Both the position numbers and the translations under genes were made by a program. 64,000 bases of DNA from Enterococcus avium ATCC 14025 (GTDB taxonomy: Bacteria; Bacillota; Bacilli; Lactobacillales; Enterococcaceae): positions 1 to 64,000 of the forward strand of contig NZ_KE136367.1 in assembly GCF_000406965.1 (NCBI RefSeq), given 5' to 3'. Every line of letters starts with the position of its first letter. The stretch's first letter is position 1. This document shows positions 21,025 to 30,297 of this stretch, piece after piece. The notes below the pieces were generated by a model. It did not search any database and had not been told where the DNA came from. It saw nothing but the letters and a program-made list of their open reading frames with translations.

Positions 21025-21747
21025 TTATCCTGCTGAAGTGAACACTTCTGAAACATCGTCATCATCTTCCAACTTCTCAACTAAACGATCTAACTTTTCT
21101 TGTTGCTCTTCATTTAATGCAACTGTGGTTTGAGGGATCATCGTCAATTCTGCCTGTGCCAGAGTAAATCCATCCTCTTCTAAGTGATCCCGCACACTGG
21201 CAAAATCTTCCGCTGCAGTATATATTTCAAAGACTTCTGGTGAAGTCTCTAGATCTTCTGCTCCAGCTTCTAATACATCTTCAAGCATTGTGTCCTCATC
21301 CACAGATAAGCCCTCACGCTCAATAGCGATATATCCCTTTCGATCAAACATATAGTTCACTGAACCAGTTTCTCCCAAATTCCCACCATTTCGAGTAAAC
21401 GCAACACGTACATTCGTTGCTGTTCGATTACGATTATCGGTTAAAGCATGAACTAATATTGCGACACCACCGGGCCCATAACCTTCATACGTAATCTCAT
21501 CATAATGTTCACCTTCGCCTGCTGATGTCGCTTTTTTGATCGCACGGTCAACATTGTCATTAGGCATGTTAGCAGATTTCGCCTTGTCTATCACCAAGCG
21601 AAGTGCGGGATTTGTACTTGGGTCAGGTCCTCCAGCTTTAGCAGCCATATAGATTTCCCGCGACATTTTTTGAAAGATTTTTCCTCTTTTCGCATCTTGA
21701 GCATTTTTACGCCCTTGAATATTATGCCATTTACTATGTCCTGACAT
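21025..21747 (-). CDS. yebC: YebC/PmpR family protein
   Basis: This 240-residue cytoplasmic protein starts with the family hallmark [20 protein letters not shown]. It also contains [19 protein letters not shown] and [15 protein letters not shown]. The family has been described both as transcriptional regulators and as translation factors that relieve stalling (TACO1 in mitochondria). The role in enterococci is not evident from the sequence. ATG 21747 has GGGAGGAA upstream. It is separate from the VanZ-like gene by 73 bp. Confidence 0.95.
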   Translation of the reverse strand: MSGHSKWHNIQGRKNAQDAKRGKIFQKMSREIYMAAKAGGPDPSTNPALRLVIDKAKSANMPNDNVDRAIKKATSAGEGEHYDEITYEGYGPGGVAILVHALTDNRNRTATNVRVAFTRNGGNLGETGSVNYMFDRKGYIAIEREGLSVDEDTMLEDVLEAGAEDLETSPEVFEIYTAAEDFASVRDHLEEDGFTLAQAELTMIPQTTVALNEEQQEKLDRLVEKLEDDDDVSEVFTSAG

Positions 21748-21820
21748 GGTACATTCCTCCCATATTTTTGGTCTCTATTATTGTCTACCTGAAACTACTT
21801 TCCGTCAAGAATAAACACTA

Positions 21821-22324
21821 TTAGCGCTTTTTACGAATCGTCTGATAAACAATAATAATTAGACAAGCAGTCAGTGCCCCAAAAGAATCTAACATAACAT
21901 CCTGAAATAATGGTGTTCGTCCACCATTCAGCATTTGATGAAATTCATCTGTTGCGGCATAACCAGTTGCAGCCATCCATGCGAAATACAGACCTAAGAC
22001 TGATGATTTTTGCTTTAATTTCGGGGATAATCCTAAATATAAGCTGCCACCTAAAATAAAATAAGTCATAAAGTGTGCACCTTTACGAATAAAAAATTCA
22101 ACAAACTTAACATAACCCTTTGCTGAAATACTTACCTCACTACCTGCATAGTCAAAAGAAATCTTGCTAAAAAAGCCTTTTAGCGGTTCGTTCACTAATA
22201 CTCTTTGAATTAGACCAACTTGGCTTTGCTGTTGATAGGTCATTGAAGAACTAATAAATAGAACCAGCATCATCAAAACAGCAATACCTAAATAAAAATT
22301 TCCATTTTTCAATTGTTTTTGCAT
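21821..22324 (-). CDS. VanZ-like family membrane protein
   Basis: The 167-residue protein has about four membrane helices. The VanZ-domain pattern is clear: RKGAHFMTYFILGGSLYLG, TDEFHQ near residue 127, and RTPLFQDVMLDSFGALTA. The VanZ domain of Tn1546 confers low-level teicoplanin resistance, but chromosomal relatives are widespread, and resistance should not be inferred. It starts just after the sagA terminator with GGAGG upstream, so read-through from sagA is possible. Confidence 0.88.
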   Translation of the reverse strand: MQKQLKNGNFYLGIAVLMMLVLFISSSMTYQQQSQVGLIQRVLVNEPLKGFFSKISFDYAGSEVSISAKGYVKFVEFFIRKGAHFMTYFILGGSLYLGLSPKLKQKSSVLGLYFAWMAATGYAATDEFHQMLNGGRTPLFQDVMLDSFGALTACLIIIVYQTIRKKR

Positions 22325-22338
22325 TGCATTTCCTCCAT

Positions 22339-22369
22339 TAAAAAAACCGGTACGAAATTCGTACCGGTC
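22339..22369 (-). terminator. sagA terminator
   Basis: ACCGGTACGAA pairs with TTCGTACCGGT, an 11-bp perfect stem followed by TTTTTT on the minus strand. It lies 19 bp after sagA and directly before the VanZ-like gene. Confidence 0.92.
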
Positions 22370-22387
22370 ACGATTAATTAAATTAGC

Positions 22388-23833
22388 TTACATACGAACC
22401 GCAAAGCTTGGCGCATAGTAACTTACAGAACTTACTGTAACTGTTTCACCTGGTTGTGGTGCGTGGATGTATTGTCCACCGCCCATTGCAATGGCAACAT
22501 GATACGTTCCACCAGGGCTACCCCAGAAGTATAAATCTCCCGCTTGTGCTTCGCCAACTGAGATACGAGTTCCAGCTGATTCTTGAGGTACTGTCCAGCC
22601 ACCGATTTCGCGTCCAGTAGCTTGACGGAACACGTATGAAGTAAAGCCAGAGCAGTCGAATCCTGCAGGTGTTTTTCCACCCCACACATATGGCGTACCA
22701 ATATATTTCATAGCTTCCGCAACTACGCCTGAACCATTTCCAGATGGTGCTGGAGTTGGTGTTGGTGTAGGCGTCGGTGCAGGTGTTGATGGCGTTTGGT
22801 TATTCGTTGTTGATGAAGTCGAGCCTTGATTATTTGAATTTGTATTTCCTGTATCAGACTCAGAAGGCGTTGTTGGTGTTGCTCCGCCGCCTTGGAAATT
22901 ATCTTCATTTGAAGATTCTGTCGCTGAAGAATCCACTGTGCTTGATTGAGTTTGCTCAGTTGAAGAAGATTCTACAGTAGAACTAGAACTTTCAGTTGTA
23001 GTCGTGCTAGCCGCAGCTTCTTCTTGCGCTTTACGATCAGCTACCGCTTTAGCATCTGCATCTGCTTTTTCTTGTGCTTCAGCTTCTGCTTTCTTAGCAG
23101 CTTCTTGTGCTTCCGCAGCTTTACGAGCTTCTTCTTGAACACGTTGTTGTTCTTTGATAGCCGCTTCTTGTTTTTCTTTCAAACTTGCTTTGTCGCTCTC
23201 AGCTGTTGCTTGTTCAGCAGCTAATGTTGTTGTTTGAACATTTAAATCAGCTTGCTTAGCGATCAAATCACCTTTTTGACTTTCTAAAGTCGCTTGGTTA
23301 GCAGCAATCTGCTCTTGTTGTTTTTTATTTTCAGCTTGTTTTTGTTCAACTTCTGCTTTGTCCGCTTTTTGTTGTTCAACTAAATCGTTATTTGCTTTAA
23401 CGATCGTTGTCATTGCTTGAACACGGCTAACAGCATCAGTGAATGATTCAGCATTCAATACTACATCAATAACATTTGTACCTGAAGATTGTTTAACTTG
23501 TGTATCACGCGCTTGCTCTTTGATTGCCTCGGAGCGTTTTTCAATACGTTTATCTAACGTTTCGATTTGCTTTTGTAATTCTTGAGATTTTTGTCTTAGA
23601 GATTCTTGTTCGTTTAATAGGCCTTGAGCCTTATCGTTAATTGAAGCAACTTCACCTTCTAATGCACTAATTTGTGACTGCGCATCGGTTTGTTGGTTTT
23701 GTAAACTTGAAATTTTCGCATCCTGATCTGCAATTTTACTATCAAATTCATCGGCAGAAGCTGCGGCTGGAGCTGCTAATGCGCTTAATGTTACTGAACA
23801 TACCATTAATGCTGATAACAAACTTTTTTTCAC
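22388..23833 (-). CDS. sagA: secreted peptidoglycan hydrolase SagA (NlpC/P60)
   Basis: SagA-type enzymes are secreted D,L-endopeptidases that cleave crosslinked muropeptides. In E. faecium SagA is an essential, major secreted antigen. This 481-residue protein has a signal peptide ending near ALAAPAAASA (about 27). A long coiled coil (about 30-255) and a Ser/Thr/Pro-rich linker (about 265-355, ending in TPTPTPTPAPSG) follow. The C-terminal NlpC/P60 domain has DCSGF (catalytic Cys) and YHVAIAM (His). It lies downstream of mreCD, as in E. faecium, and ends at its own terminator. Confidence 0.95.
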   Translation of the reverse strand: MKKSLLSALMVCSVTLSALAAPAAASADEFDSKIADQDAKISSLQNQQTDAQSQISALEGEVASINDKAQGLLNEQESLRQKSQELQKQIETLDKRIEKRSEAIKEQARDTQVKQSSGTNVIDVVLNAESFTDAVSRVQAMTTIVKANNDLVEQQKADKAEVEQKQAENKKQQEQIAANQATLESQKGDLIAKQADLNVQTTTLAAEQATAESDKASLKEKQEAAIKEQQRVQEEARKAAEAQEAAKKAEAEAQEKADADAKAVADRKAQEEAAASTTTTESSSSTVESSSTEQTQSSTVDSSATESSNEDNFQGGGATPTTPSESDTGNTNSNNQGSTSSTTNNQTPSTPAPTPTPTPTPAPSGNGSGVVAEAMKYIGTPYVWGGKTPAGFDCSGFTSYVFRQATGREIGGWTVPQESAGTRISVGEAQAGDLYFWGSPGGTYHVAIAMGGGQYIHAPQPGETVTVSSVSYYAPSFAVRM

Positions 23834-24000
23834 TCTTATGTCCTCCGACTATTTTTTAAGTTTAATTTTAAAGTTTTGATTTTTATTAGACTTTTTTCTA
23901 ACACATTCATGAGTTTACCACAGCTGTATGTCATGCAGATAATAGCTTTGTTACAAAAACATTTCAATTCACTATTTTTTAGTTACAAATTTTGTCTACA

Positions 24001-24032
24001 AAAAAACAGAAGAAAATTTCTTCTGTTTTTTT
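24001..24032. terminator. mreD terminator (bidirectional form)
   Basis: AAAACAGAAGAAA pairs with TTTCTTCTGTTTT, with T-runs on both strands. It lies about 30 bp after mreD, so sagA should depend on its own promoter in the AT-rich 23834-24000 segment. Confidence 0.88.
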
Positions 24033-24059
24033 TGTTTATTAAAATAATCGGATTATCCC

Positions 24060-24590
24060 TTATATACCAAGCTCTTCTTCGGGTGGCCCAATCAATATTT
24101 TTTCTAATGGAAAGATTAAAATTACAAATGTTAGAATATTAAAAAGCAACGTTGGGCCTAAATATCGCGGAACAAAAAAATCGCTGCTGACCCCTGTTAG
24201 TCCGAAAACAGATTGCAATAATAAACTGATTAATTCAAAGAGCGTTACACTGATTACAACAGTAAAAAAGAGCGTTAAAATATTTTGCTGAATGGTTTTT
24301 TTAAAAAAATAAAATACCATGACTAGTAACGGGAAAATCACAGCATAGATTCCAACAACGCCAATATAATACAGATCATACAATGTCCCCAAGACTAAAG
24401 AAGTTCCTAATAAAAAACGCTCGTTAACAACACGAGAGACAATCAAAAGGACCAACAGCGCTAAATGTGCGTTTGCAACATAGATATTGTCTGTCCAAGC
24501 TGCGATAATTCGTGTGACATGGGCATCTATTAAAAATAAGAAAAATAATAAGAACGGGGTAATATATTTTAGAGTTGTTCTACTAATCAT
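24060..24590 (-). CDS. mreD: rod shape-determining protein MreD
   Basis: MreD is a polytopic membrane protein of the elongation complex that directs peripheral wall synthesis. Its 176 residues are almost wholly hydrophobic, with about five to six helices. LYDLYYIGVVGIYAVIFPLL is a typical MreD segment. Its ATG overlaps the mreC stop by 4 bp, indicating coupled translation. Similarity between MreD proteins is low, so the call relies on topology and on mreC next door. Confidence 0.92.
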   Translation of the reverse strand: MISRTTLKYITPFLLFFLFLIDAHVTRIIAAWTDNIYVANAHLALLVLLIVSRVVNERFLLGTSLVLGTLYDLYYIGVVGIYAVIFPLLVMVFYFFKKTIQQNILTLFFTVVISVTLFELISLLLQSVFGLTGVSSDFFVPRYLGPTLLFNILTFVILIFPLEKILIGPPEEELGI

Positions 24591-25447
24591 TCTGTCGCTC
24601 CCGCCATTCTTTGAATAATCGTTACGACTGAAATATCATACATTTGTGCATAGGGTTTGATGTAAACTTCACGATTTAACCCATAGCTGTCTGGCTTCAC
24701 TTTTACGACCGTACCGATGGCTAAATCAGCTGGTGAGTTCCCACCTAACCCAGAAGTCTGAACGACGTCTCCTTCTTTAATATCTTGATCACCTGTAATT
24801 TCTGACGCAATTAATTGTTGCGCCTTTACATCATACTTACTTAAAACACCAAATGAATTCCCTTTATCTGAACTTATTCTTACCGGAAAATGATTACTGC
24901 TTTTATTATCAGAGGTTAATAGTTGAATTTTGGAGGAATGAGCATTCACTTCCATTACTCGACCGATCAAACCTTTTTTGGACATAACCGCCATATTCCC
25001 TTCAACTCCGTCACTGCTGCCTTTATCAACAATCAGCATATCTTGCCAAGTATCAGGAGAACGGGTGATAACATTAGCTGTAACTTTTTCATAACTGGTC
25101 AACGTTTGATTCAACTCAAGTTCATTTTTTAAACGTTCGATTTCTTGAGCTTGGTTCTTTGTCTGCTGTTTCACCTCATCGTATTGATCAATTTCATTCT
25201 TTAGTTTTTGATTTTCGTCATACGTATTAATTAAATTGGAAACAGCTGCTACACCGCTACCAAGCCAACGTCCTGGTGCAGTAATAACTTTATCAACCAC
25301 GCTGATAGTATCATTAATGGTCGATTGAACAACATTTGTATCACTATCCTTCGCACGATTTGCTGCAGTAATCGATACAGTTGCTACAATAATAATAACA
25401 ACAATTAGTATGATAATAATATTCTTATTCGGATTAAACTTTCTCAC
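24587..25447 (-). CDS. mreC: rod shape-determining protein MreC
   Basis: MreC is a bitopic membrane protein linking the elongation machinery to wall synthases. One membrane helix lies near the N-terminus (IIIILIVVIIIVATVSI). A coiled coil (ENQKLKNEIDQYDEVKQQTK) and the beta-rich MreC domain follow (GLIGRVMEVNAHSSKIQLLT). The longest frame starts at 25480, but GAGGTGCCTAC directly precedes a GTG at 25447, giving a 286-residue protein that begins (M)RKFNPNK, the family-like start. No mreB is adjacent, as expected for ovoid cocci. Confidence 0.93.
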   Translation of the reverse strand: MRKFNPNKNIIIILIVVIIIVATVSITAANRAKDSDTNVVQSTINDTISVVDKVITAPGRWLGSGVAAVSNLINTYDENQKLKNEIDQYDEVKQQTKNQAQEIERLKNELELNQTLTSYEKVTANVITRSPDTWQDMLIVDKGSSDGVEGNMAVMSKKGLIGRVMEVNAHSSKIQLLTSDNKSSNHFPVRISSDKGNSFGVLSKYDVKAQQLIASEITGDQDIKEGDVVQTSGLGGNSPADLAIGTVVKVKPDSYGLNREVYIKPYAQMYDISVVTIIQRMAGATE

Positions 25448-25551
25448 GTAGGCACCTCTGAACGCTATAATATAGAACAAATTTTAACACTAAATGAAGG
25501 GATTAAAAAGCTTGGGCGATTGATTTTAGAGAATTTTAGTATCTCTCATAA

Positions 25552-25592
25552 ACAAAAAAAGAAGCAGTGAACTCGTTCCCAAAAAACGATTC
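25552..25592 (-). terminator. probable rpe-thiN terminator
   Basis: The imperfect stem on the minus strand (GAGGAGTATTGAATCG against CGAGTTCACTGCTTC) is followed by TTTTTTT. It lies about 13 bp after thiN, the last gene of a long operon-like series. Confidence 0.5.
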
Positions 25593-25604
25593 AATACTCC
25601 TCGA

Positions 25605-26243
25605 TTAAATATCTTTACTTTGTATCACAGCAATCAGACCAGTTGAAAAACTTACCTCAGCATTTCCTGTTAAAAACTCATTGCTAGCTAAGCTAGTTGG
25701 CTGTAGAAAATCAACGACGTCAAGTTCATATTTTACATTCTTTAAAGTCAATTTACTTACAGGAGTCAAGCAACAGAAAGCTAGATATTTCATAGACGGA
25801 ATTTTCTCAATAACATGGTTTCCTGAAGAAATGTAATTTACCGTATTTCCTTTATCTGCTATGGTGATCTGAGACAAAAAAGGTTCAAACCGTGGTTCTA
25901 ATCCTAACCACAAATTCGCTAATAAGTGATCCAAACGTCCGCCTGTCGCACCAATTAAAGTTACATCCGCTTTAGGATATCGTTCAAAGGTACGAACTAA
26001 CGCCAATTGTGTATCTGTATCATCCTTTTCAGCAGGTGAGGTTTGCACTTCAGCAACTTGGCTAAACACTTCCTTTTTTTCAGCATCATTTAACGAATCG
26101 AAATCGCCAATCGCTAAATCAGGAATAATTCCTCGACGCAAAAGGTATAGATTCCCTCGATCAATTCCGATGATTTTATCAAAATCATTTGAAATAGCAG
26201 GCCAGTGATTAGGATCACCGCCTGCCACAAGTAAAGTTTTCAT
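25605..26243 (-). CDS. thiN: thiamine pyrophosphokinase
   Basis: ThiN transfers pyrophosphate from ATP to thiamine to give TPP. The 212 residues contain GGDPNHWPAI, IGIDRGNLYLLRRGIIPDLAIGDFDSL (catalytic aspartates) and GATGGRLDHLLANL, all typical. It overlaps the rpe stop by one base. Thiamine would be supplied by ThiT encoded at 43713-44297, so the window contains uptake and activation but no thiamine synthesis genes. Confidence 0.95.
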   Translation of the reverse strand: MKTLLVAGGDPNHWPAISNDFDKIIGIDRGNLYLLRRGIIPDLAIGDFDSLNDAEKKEVFSQVAEVQTSPAEKDDTDTQLALVRTFERYPKADVTLIGATGGRLDHLLANLWLGLEPRFEPFLSQITIADKGNTVNYISSGNHVIEKIPSMKYLAFCCLTPVSKLTLKNVKYELDVVDFLQPTSLASNEFLTGNAEVSFSTGLIAVIQSKDI

Positions 26244-26893
26244 TATTCGATAGCCGTCCGCAGTGCATTGATTTTTTCTTCTGGATTTTCCGCGTCATAG
26301 ATGTATGAACCTGCCACAAAAACATCTGCTCCAGCTTCTGCACATTTTCTTGCTGATTCTGGCTGAATTCCACCATCAACCTCTATTTCATAACGGTAAC
26401 CATGCTCTTTGCGCAGCCGGTCTAATTCTGCAATTTTTTCAACTTGACTCTCAATGAATGATTGTCCACCAAAACCAGGATTGACCGTCATCACTAGAAT
26501 TTGATCTACATCATTTAAAATGTACTTGATTGATTCTACCGGTGTTCCTGGATTCAATACAACACCTGGTTTTACACCTGCAGCCTTGATCATTTGAACC
26601 ACGCGATGAATATGCGGTGTAGCTTCTACATGAGCCATAATAATATCCGCTCCGGCTTTTGCAAAATCATTGATATAATTTTCTGGATTAGCGATCATCA
26701 AATGGACGTCTAACGGTAATTTGGTAACTGGACGCAATGCGTTCACCACAACTTGACCAAAAGAAATATTTGGGACAAAGTTTCCATCCATCACATCGAT
26801 GTGGATGTAGTCAACACCTGCATCTTCTACCATTTTCACTTCTTCACCTAAGCGTGCAAAATCCGCACTTAAAATCGATGGGGCAATTTTCAT
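26243..26893 (-). CDS. rpe: ribulose-phosphate 3-epimerase
   Basis: Rpe interconverts ribulose 5-phosphate and xylulose 5-phosphate in the pentose phosphate pathway. This 216-residue TIM-barrel protein has MKIAPSILSADFARLGEE, HIDVMDGNFVPNISFG and VMTVNPGFGGQSFI, all diagnostic. ATG 26893 has AAAAAGGAG upstream, inside a 31-bp sequence that occurs again 158 bp further upstream. The gap to rsgA is unusually long for this cluster because of that repeat. Confidence 0.98.
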   Translation of the reverse strand: MKIAPSILSADFARLGEEVKMVEDAGVDYIHIDVMDGNFVPNISFGQVVVNALRPVTKLPLDVHLMIANPENYINDFAKAGADIIMAHVEATPHIHRVVQMIKAAGVKPGVVLNPGTPVESIKYILNDVDQILVMTVNPGFGGQSFIESQVEKIAELDRLRKEHGYRYEIEVDGGIQPESARKCAEAGADVFVAGSYIYDAENPEEKINALRTAIE

Positions 26894-26903
26894 AGTCGTT
26901 TAC

Positions 26904-27091
26904 TCCTTTTTCTTTTTTAATGTATTTATTTTCCCTTTCAGAAAAAATAAGTCTGATTTTCAAGCCGTATATCATCCAACTAGCGCCCTACAACATTGAA
27001 ACGTACTAATATTTTTAAGGTCCCCTTTATACAAAACGTACTGCGAAAAGTTGGACTGACATCCTTTTTCTTTTTAATGTATTTATTTTCC
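26904..27091 (-). repeat. 31-bp direct repeats flanking a palindromic insert, rsgA-rpe gap
   Basis: A T-rich block reading TCCTTTTTC, then a T-run, then AATGTATTTATTTTCC, occurs at 26904-26934 and, one T shorter, at 27062-27091. The first copy contains the rpe ribosome-binding site. The 127 bp between the copies hold the imperfect palindrome described at 26955-27064. The layout looks like an insertion or duplication event in the leader of rpe. Confidence 0.7.
26955..27064 (-). repeat. dispersed intergenic repeat, copy A (upstream of rpe)
   Basis: Its left part reads GCCGTATATCATCCAACTA and its right part AGTTGGACTGACATCC. These are imperfect inverted copies of each other (TATATCA-TCCAACT against ATGTCAGTCCAACT). 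Copy B at 62813-62975 shares both ends (GCCGTATATCATTCAACTA and AGTTGTACTGACATCC) but has a different, longer centre. A partial copy lies at 28010-28035 upstream of rsgA. The family is not one I can name. Confidence 0.6.
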
Positions 27092-27099
27092 TTTAAAAA

Positions 27100-27981
27100 C
27101 TACTTATTTTTTTTGTAGATAGGTCGACGTTTTTCGATTTCTTGTAGAAACTGCAAATAATCATCGTAACGACTCCGTGCAATCGTTCCTTCTTCTAAAC
27201 GATGCTTTACTTCACAGCCAGGTTCCTTCACGTGTCGACACTCACGGAAACGGCAATTCGGCGCAGCTTCACGAAATTCTGGAAATTGTTTTGGAAGTTC
27301 ATCAGCTGTAATTTCTAAAAAATCAATCGAACTGAATCCGGGAGTATCGGCTACCAAACCACCAAATAACTCTAACAGCTCGACGTGGCGAGTAGTATGG
27401 CGTCCGCGACCTAATGAATCAGATATTTCCCCTGTCTCTAAATTCAAGTCCGGCGAAACAATATTCAACAATGTTGACTTTCCAGCTCCTGATTGTCCCA
27501 TAAAAACGGTTAATTTATCTGTAAATAAATTTGTTAATTTTTGCTTATCTTGTTCACCATCAATTACAGGATAACCGAGCGGCTCATAAACTGAACGGAT
27601 TTCATCAACCAACATTTCATCAGCGACTAAATCCGTCTTAGACAAATAGATGATCGGATGAATATACTTATTTTCCAAAGTTACTAGGAAACGATCCAAT
27701 AGATTGTAAGAAAAATTGGGCTCCACTAGGCTAGTCACAATCACACCTTGGTCAACGTTAGCGACTGGTGGACGAACCAAATCATTTTTTCTTGGTAGCA
27801 ATTCAAGAATATAGCCTTCACTATTTTCTTCGCTACTAAAAACAACCTCATCCCCAACTAAGGGTGTCAATTTTCTTTTACGAAAGTTTCCCCGTGCGCG
27901 AGTTTGGTAAATTTCTCCTTCACTAGCAACATAATAAAAACCACTCAGGGCTTTACGAATCTGTCCTTCGATCCGTCTCAT
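27100..27981 (-). CDS. rsgA: ribosome small subunit-dependent GTPase RsgA
   Basis: RsgA is a circularly permuted GTPase that checks late 30S maturation. In the 293 residues an OB-fold precedes the G domain, with motifs in permuted order: [19 protein letters not shown], then ADTPGFSS. A zinc-binding C-terminus follows ([18 protein letters not shown]). The only ATG fitting the family start (27981) directly abuts AAAAAGGAG with no spacer, which is an odd initiation site. It lies between prkC and rpe, as in B. subtilis. Confidence 0.97.
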   Translation of the reverse strand: MRRIEGQIRKALSGFYYVASEGEIYQTRARGNFRKRKLTPLVGDEVVFSSEENSEGYILELLPRKNDLVRPPVANVDQGVIVTSLVEPNFSYNLLDRFLVTLENKYIHPIIYLSKTDLVADEMLVDEIRSVYEPLGYPVIDGEQDKQKLTNLFTDKLTVFMGQSGAGKSTLLNIVSPDLNLETGEISDSLGRGRHTTRHVELLELFGGLVADTPGFSSIDFLEITADELPKQFPEFREAAPNCRFRECRHVKEPGCEVKHRLEEGTIARSRYDDYLQFLQEIEKRRPIYKKNK

Positions 27982-28111
27982 CTCCTTTTTCTTTTGAAAA
28001 ATTAATTCAATCTACAAGCCGTGTACTATCTTTACAAACATTTCTAAAATCATCTTACAATTCAGCTTTATTGTAGCATACTTCAAATCTAATTTCAGTA
28101 CAAATAACCTA

Positions 28112-28146
28112 AAAACCTTTCCTAAAGAATTTAGGAAAGGTTTTTT
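28112..28146 (-). terminator. prkC terminator
   Basis: AAACCTTTCCTAAA pairs with TTTAGGAAAGGTTT, an almost uninterrupted stem with a 3-base loop, followed by T-runs. It begins on the base after the prkC stop codon. It would separate stp-prkC from rsgA-rpe-thiN. Confidence 0.85.
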
Positions 28147-30297
28147 CTACGGTACTGAGATTGTTTCAGCCTTTTGAACATTTTTCGTGACTGCTGAATT
28201 ACCGTTACGTTGGACTTCAATGGTGGCAGATTCTCCTTTGATAATCGTTACTGAGACAGACTGTTCCATTGAGGGGGTATTTTTGTCTAATTTAAAGTCT
28301 AAAGCTCGTGTTGAAGTTGCGTTTTTTGCATCTTTCAGCATCACTGTAATCGTATCTTGTTGATCACCTGAACCAGTAAATTTAGCAGATATCGTCACAT
28401 CAAAGCTTGTCTCTTCATTTTCTGGTCCCTTTGAAACATAGACTGTTACATTACTGCCAAGCTTTATAGAACCTGCTCCGGGATCTGTTCGAATAACTTT
28501 TCCCTTTTCAACATCATCTGAAAATTCTTGTTGCTCAGAATATTTTAAACCTAAATTGGAAATTGTACTTTCCGCCGTAGCTTTATCTTGACCAGATAAG
28601 TCATTTAGTGCCGCATATTCTGATCCTGAACTGACTTTTAAAGTAATTGTGTCTTTTGAAGTCAATCCTGTTCCACTGACAGGGTCTTGACTGATGACCT
28701 CGCCAGCTTCAATTGTCTCGCTATATTCATCTATCCGTTTGATTTGATCTATTGTAATCCCTAATTGCAACAGGCTTTGTTCAGCCTCATCATAGGTCAT
28801 TTGAGAATAATCACCGATTTTTATTTTTTCAGGACCGTCTGAAACCTTAAAAGTAATCTCATCTTCTTTTGGATCAAGCTTGGTCCCGCTTTGAGGGGTT
28901 TGACTCAGAATTTGTCCTGCTGGAACTGTGTCGTCGTTGACTTTTTCAGAAACAATATTTTTTTCTAAAAAACCAATTTCCACTAGCTCTTGTGTTGCAG
29001 CATCAATCGTCTGACCTTTATAGCTTTTTATCGTAACCTTCTTAGTACCTGAGCTGATAAATAACCGTACAGAACGACTCTTTTTAATCATAGTACCCGC
29101 TTCAGGACTTGTCTTAACAACGTGACCCTTTTTTATCGTATCGCTCGGTACTTCTGATGTTTTACTATCAACGGTCAAATTTGCATTCTTTAACGCGGTT
29201 CGCGCTTCTGCTTCAGTCATATTCTCAACTTGAGGAATCGATATTTCAGCGGAACTGGTTAGCAGATACCCAACAACCCCGCCGATTCCCAACATCAGCA
29301 ATAAGAAAATGATAATAAAGCGCTTCTTACCTTTTTTCTTTTTCGGCTTTTCTTCGGGTGCAGGCTGTTCTTCTTTAGGTTTTTCAGTCTGCATATCTTC
29401 TGGCTGAATTGGCGTCAATACTTTTGTCTCATCCAGCATCACCGTTGGTTGCCACGGCAATTCATTTGCCCGACCGGATGTTAATGCAGTTGAAAGATCC
29501 GCTGCCATTTCTTCGGCCGTCTTATAACGATCTGCCGGCTCCTTCGCAGTTGCGTGCATCACAATGTTCTCTAATGCTTGCGGCACTTCAGGATCAAAGC
29601 CTTTTACCGATGGCATTTCGTCTTGAAAATGCTTCAGTGCAATCGTTACGGCCGATTCACCGTCAAAAGGAACACTACCGGTGATCATCTCATACAAAAT
29701 AATCCCCAAAGCATAAATATCCGATTGCTTTGTTGCCATACTGCCGCGGGCTTGCTCTGGTGATAGATAATGGACAGAACCTAACATAGAATTGGTTTGG
29801 GTCAGAGAGGTTTCAGATAAGGCGATCGCAATACCAAAATCCGCGATTTTTACCACGCCTGCCTGATCCATCAAAATATTTTGGGGCTTCAAGTCACGAT
29901 GGATAATTCCATGTGCGTGAGCTAGGCTCACTGCAGATAGAATTTGTTCCATGATATCTACAATCTTGCCGTAAGGAATGTGCTGATGCATTTGAATATA
30001 GCGTTTCAAATCCATTCCCTTCACGTATTCCATAACCAAATACTGCATACCGCTTTCTTCGTCCACATCGTAAACACCGACGATATTGGGATGAACCATT
30101 TCAGTTGCTGCTAAAGCTTCCCGTTGAAAACGACGAATCGCAGTTTGATCATTTTGAAAATCGAAGCGTAATATTTTGATGGCAACATCACGATCCAAAA
30201 TCAAATCGTGGGCCAAGAAGACGTTAGCCATACCGCCGCTACCGATATTGGCGATGACTTTATAACGTCCATTGACCAATTTGCCTATTTCGATCAT
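28147..30297 (-). CDS. prkC: PASTA-domain Ser/Thr protein kinase (PrkC/StkP/IreK type)
   Basis: This membrane kinase senses wall fragments or lipid II. The E. faecalis homologue IreK is needed for intrinsic cephalosporin resistance. Of 716 residues, the kinase domain is about 1-275 with GSGGMANVFLA, HRDLKPQNIL and DFGIA. A basic juxtamembrane stretch, one membrane helix (about 328-350) and four PASTA repeats (about 352-625) follow. An additional beta-type C-terminal segment of roughly 80 residues ends the protein. Its ATG overlaps the stp stop by 4 bp. Confidence 0.97.
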   Translation of the reverse strand: MIEIGKLVNGRYKVIANIGSGGMANVFLAHDLILDRDVAIKILRFDFQNDQTAIRRFQREALAATEMVHPNIVGVYDVDEESGMQYLVMEYVKGMDLKRYIQMHQHIPYGKIVDIMEQILSAVSLAHAHGIIHRDLKPQNILMDQAGVVKIADFGIAIALSETSLTQTNSMLGSVHYLSPEQARGSMATKQSDIYALGIILYEMITGSVPFDGESAVTIALKHFQDEMPSVKGFDPEVPQALENIVMHATAKEPADRYKTAEEMAADLSTALTSGRANELPWQPTVMLDETKVLTPIQPEDMQTEKPKEEQPAPEEKPKKKKGKKRFIIIFLLLMLGIGGVVGYLLTSSAEISIPQVENMTEAEARTALKNANLTVDSKTSEVPSDTIKKGHVVKTSPEAGTMIKKSRSVRLFISSGTKKVTIKSYKGQTIDAATQELVEIGFLEKNIVSEKVNDDTVPAGQILSQTPQSGTKLDPKEDEITFKVSDGPEKIKIGDYSQMTYDEAEQSLLQLGITIDQIKRIDEYSETIEAGEVISQDPVSGTGLTSKDTITLKVSSGSEYAALNDLSGQDKATAESTISNLGLKYSEQQEFSDDVEKGKVIRTDPGAGSIKLGSNVTVYVSKGPENEETSFDVTISAKFTGSGDQQDTITVMLKDAKNATSTRALDFKLDKNTPSMEQSVSVTIIKGESATIEVQRNGNSAVTKNVQKAETISVP

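Noticed and set aside
21821-22324. Glycopeptide resistance through the VanZ-like gene
   Set aside because: Chromosomal VanZ-domain proteins are common and there is no vanHAX or vanC-type ligase in this window, so resistance cannot be claimed.
22432-22908. Glutamine/histidine-rich frames inside sagA
   Set aside because: They are shadows of the SagA low-complexity linker and NlpC/P60 domain; sagA itself is clearly coding.
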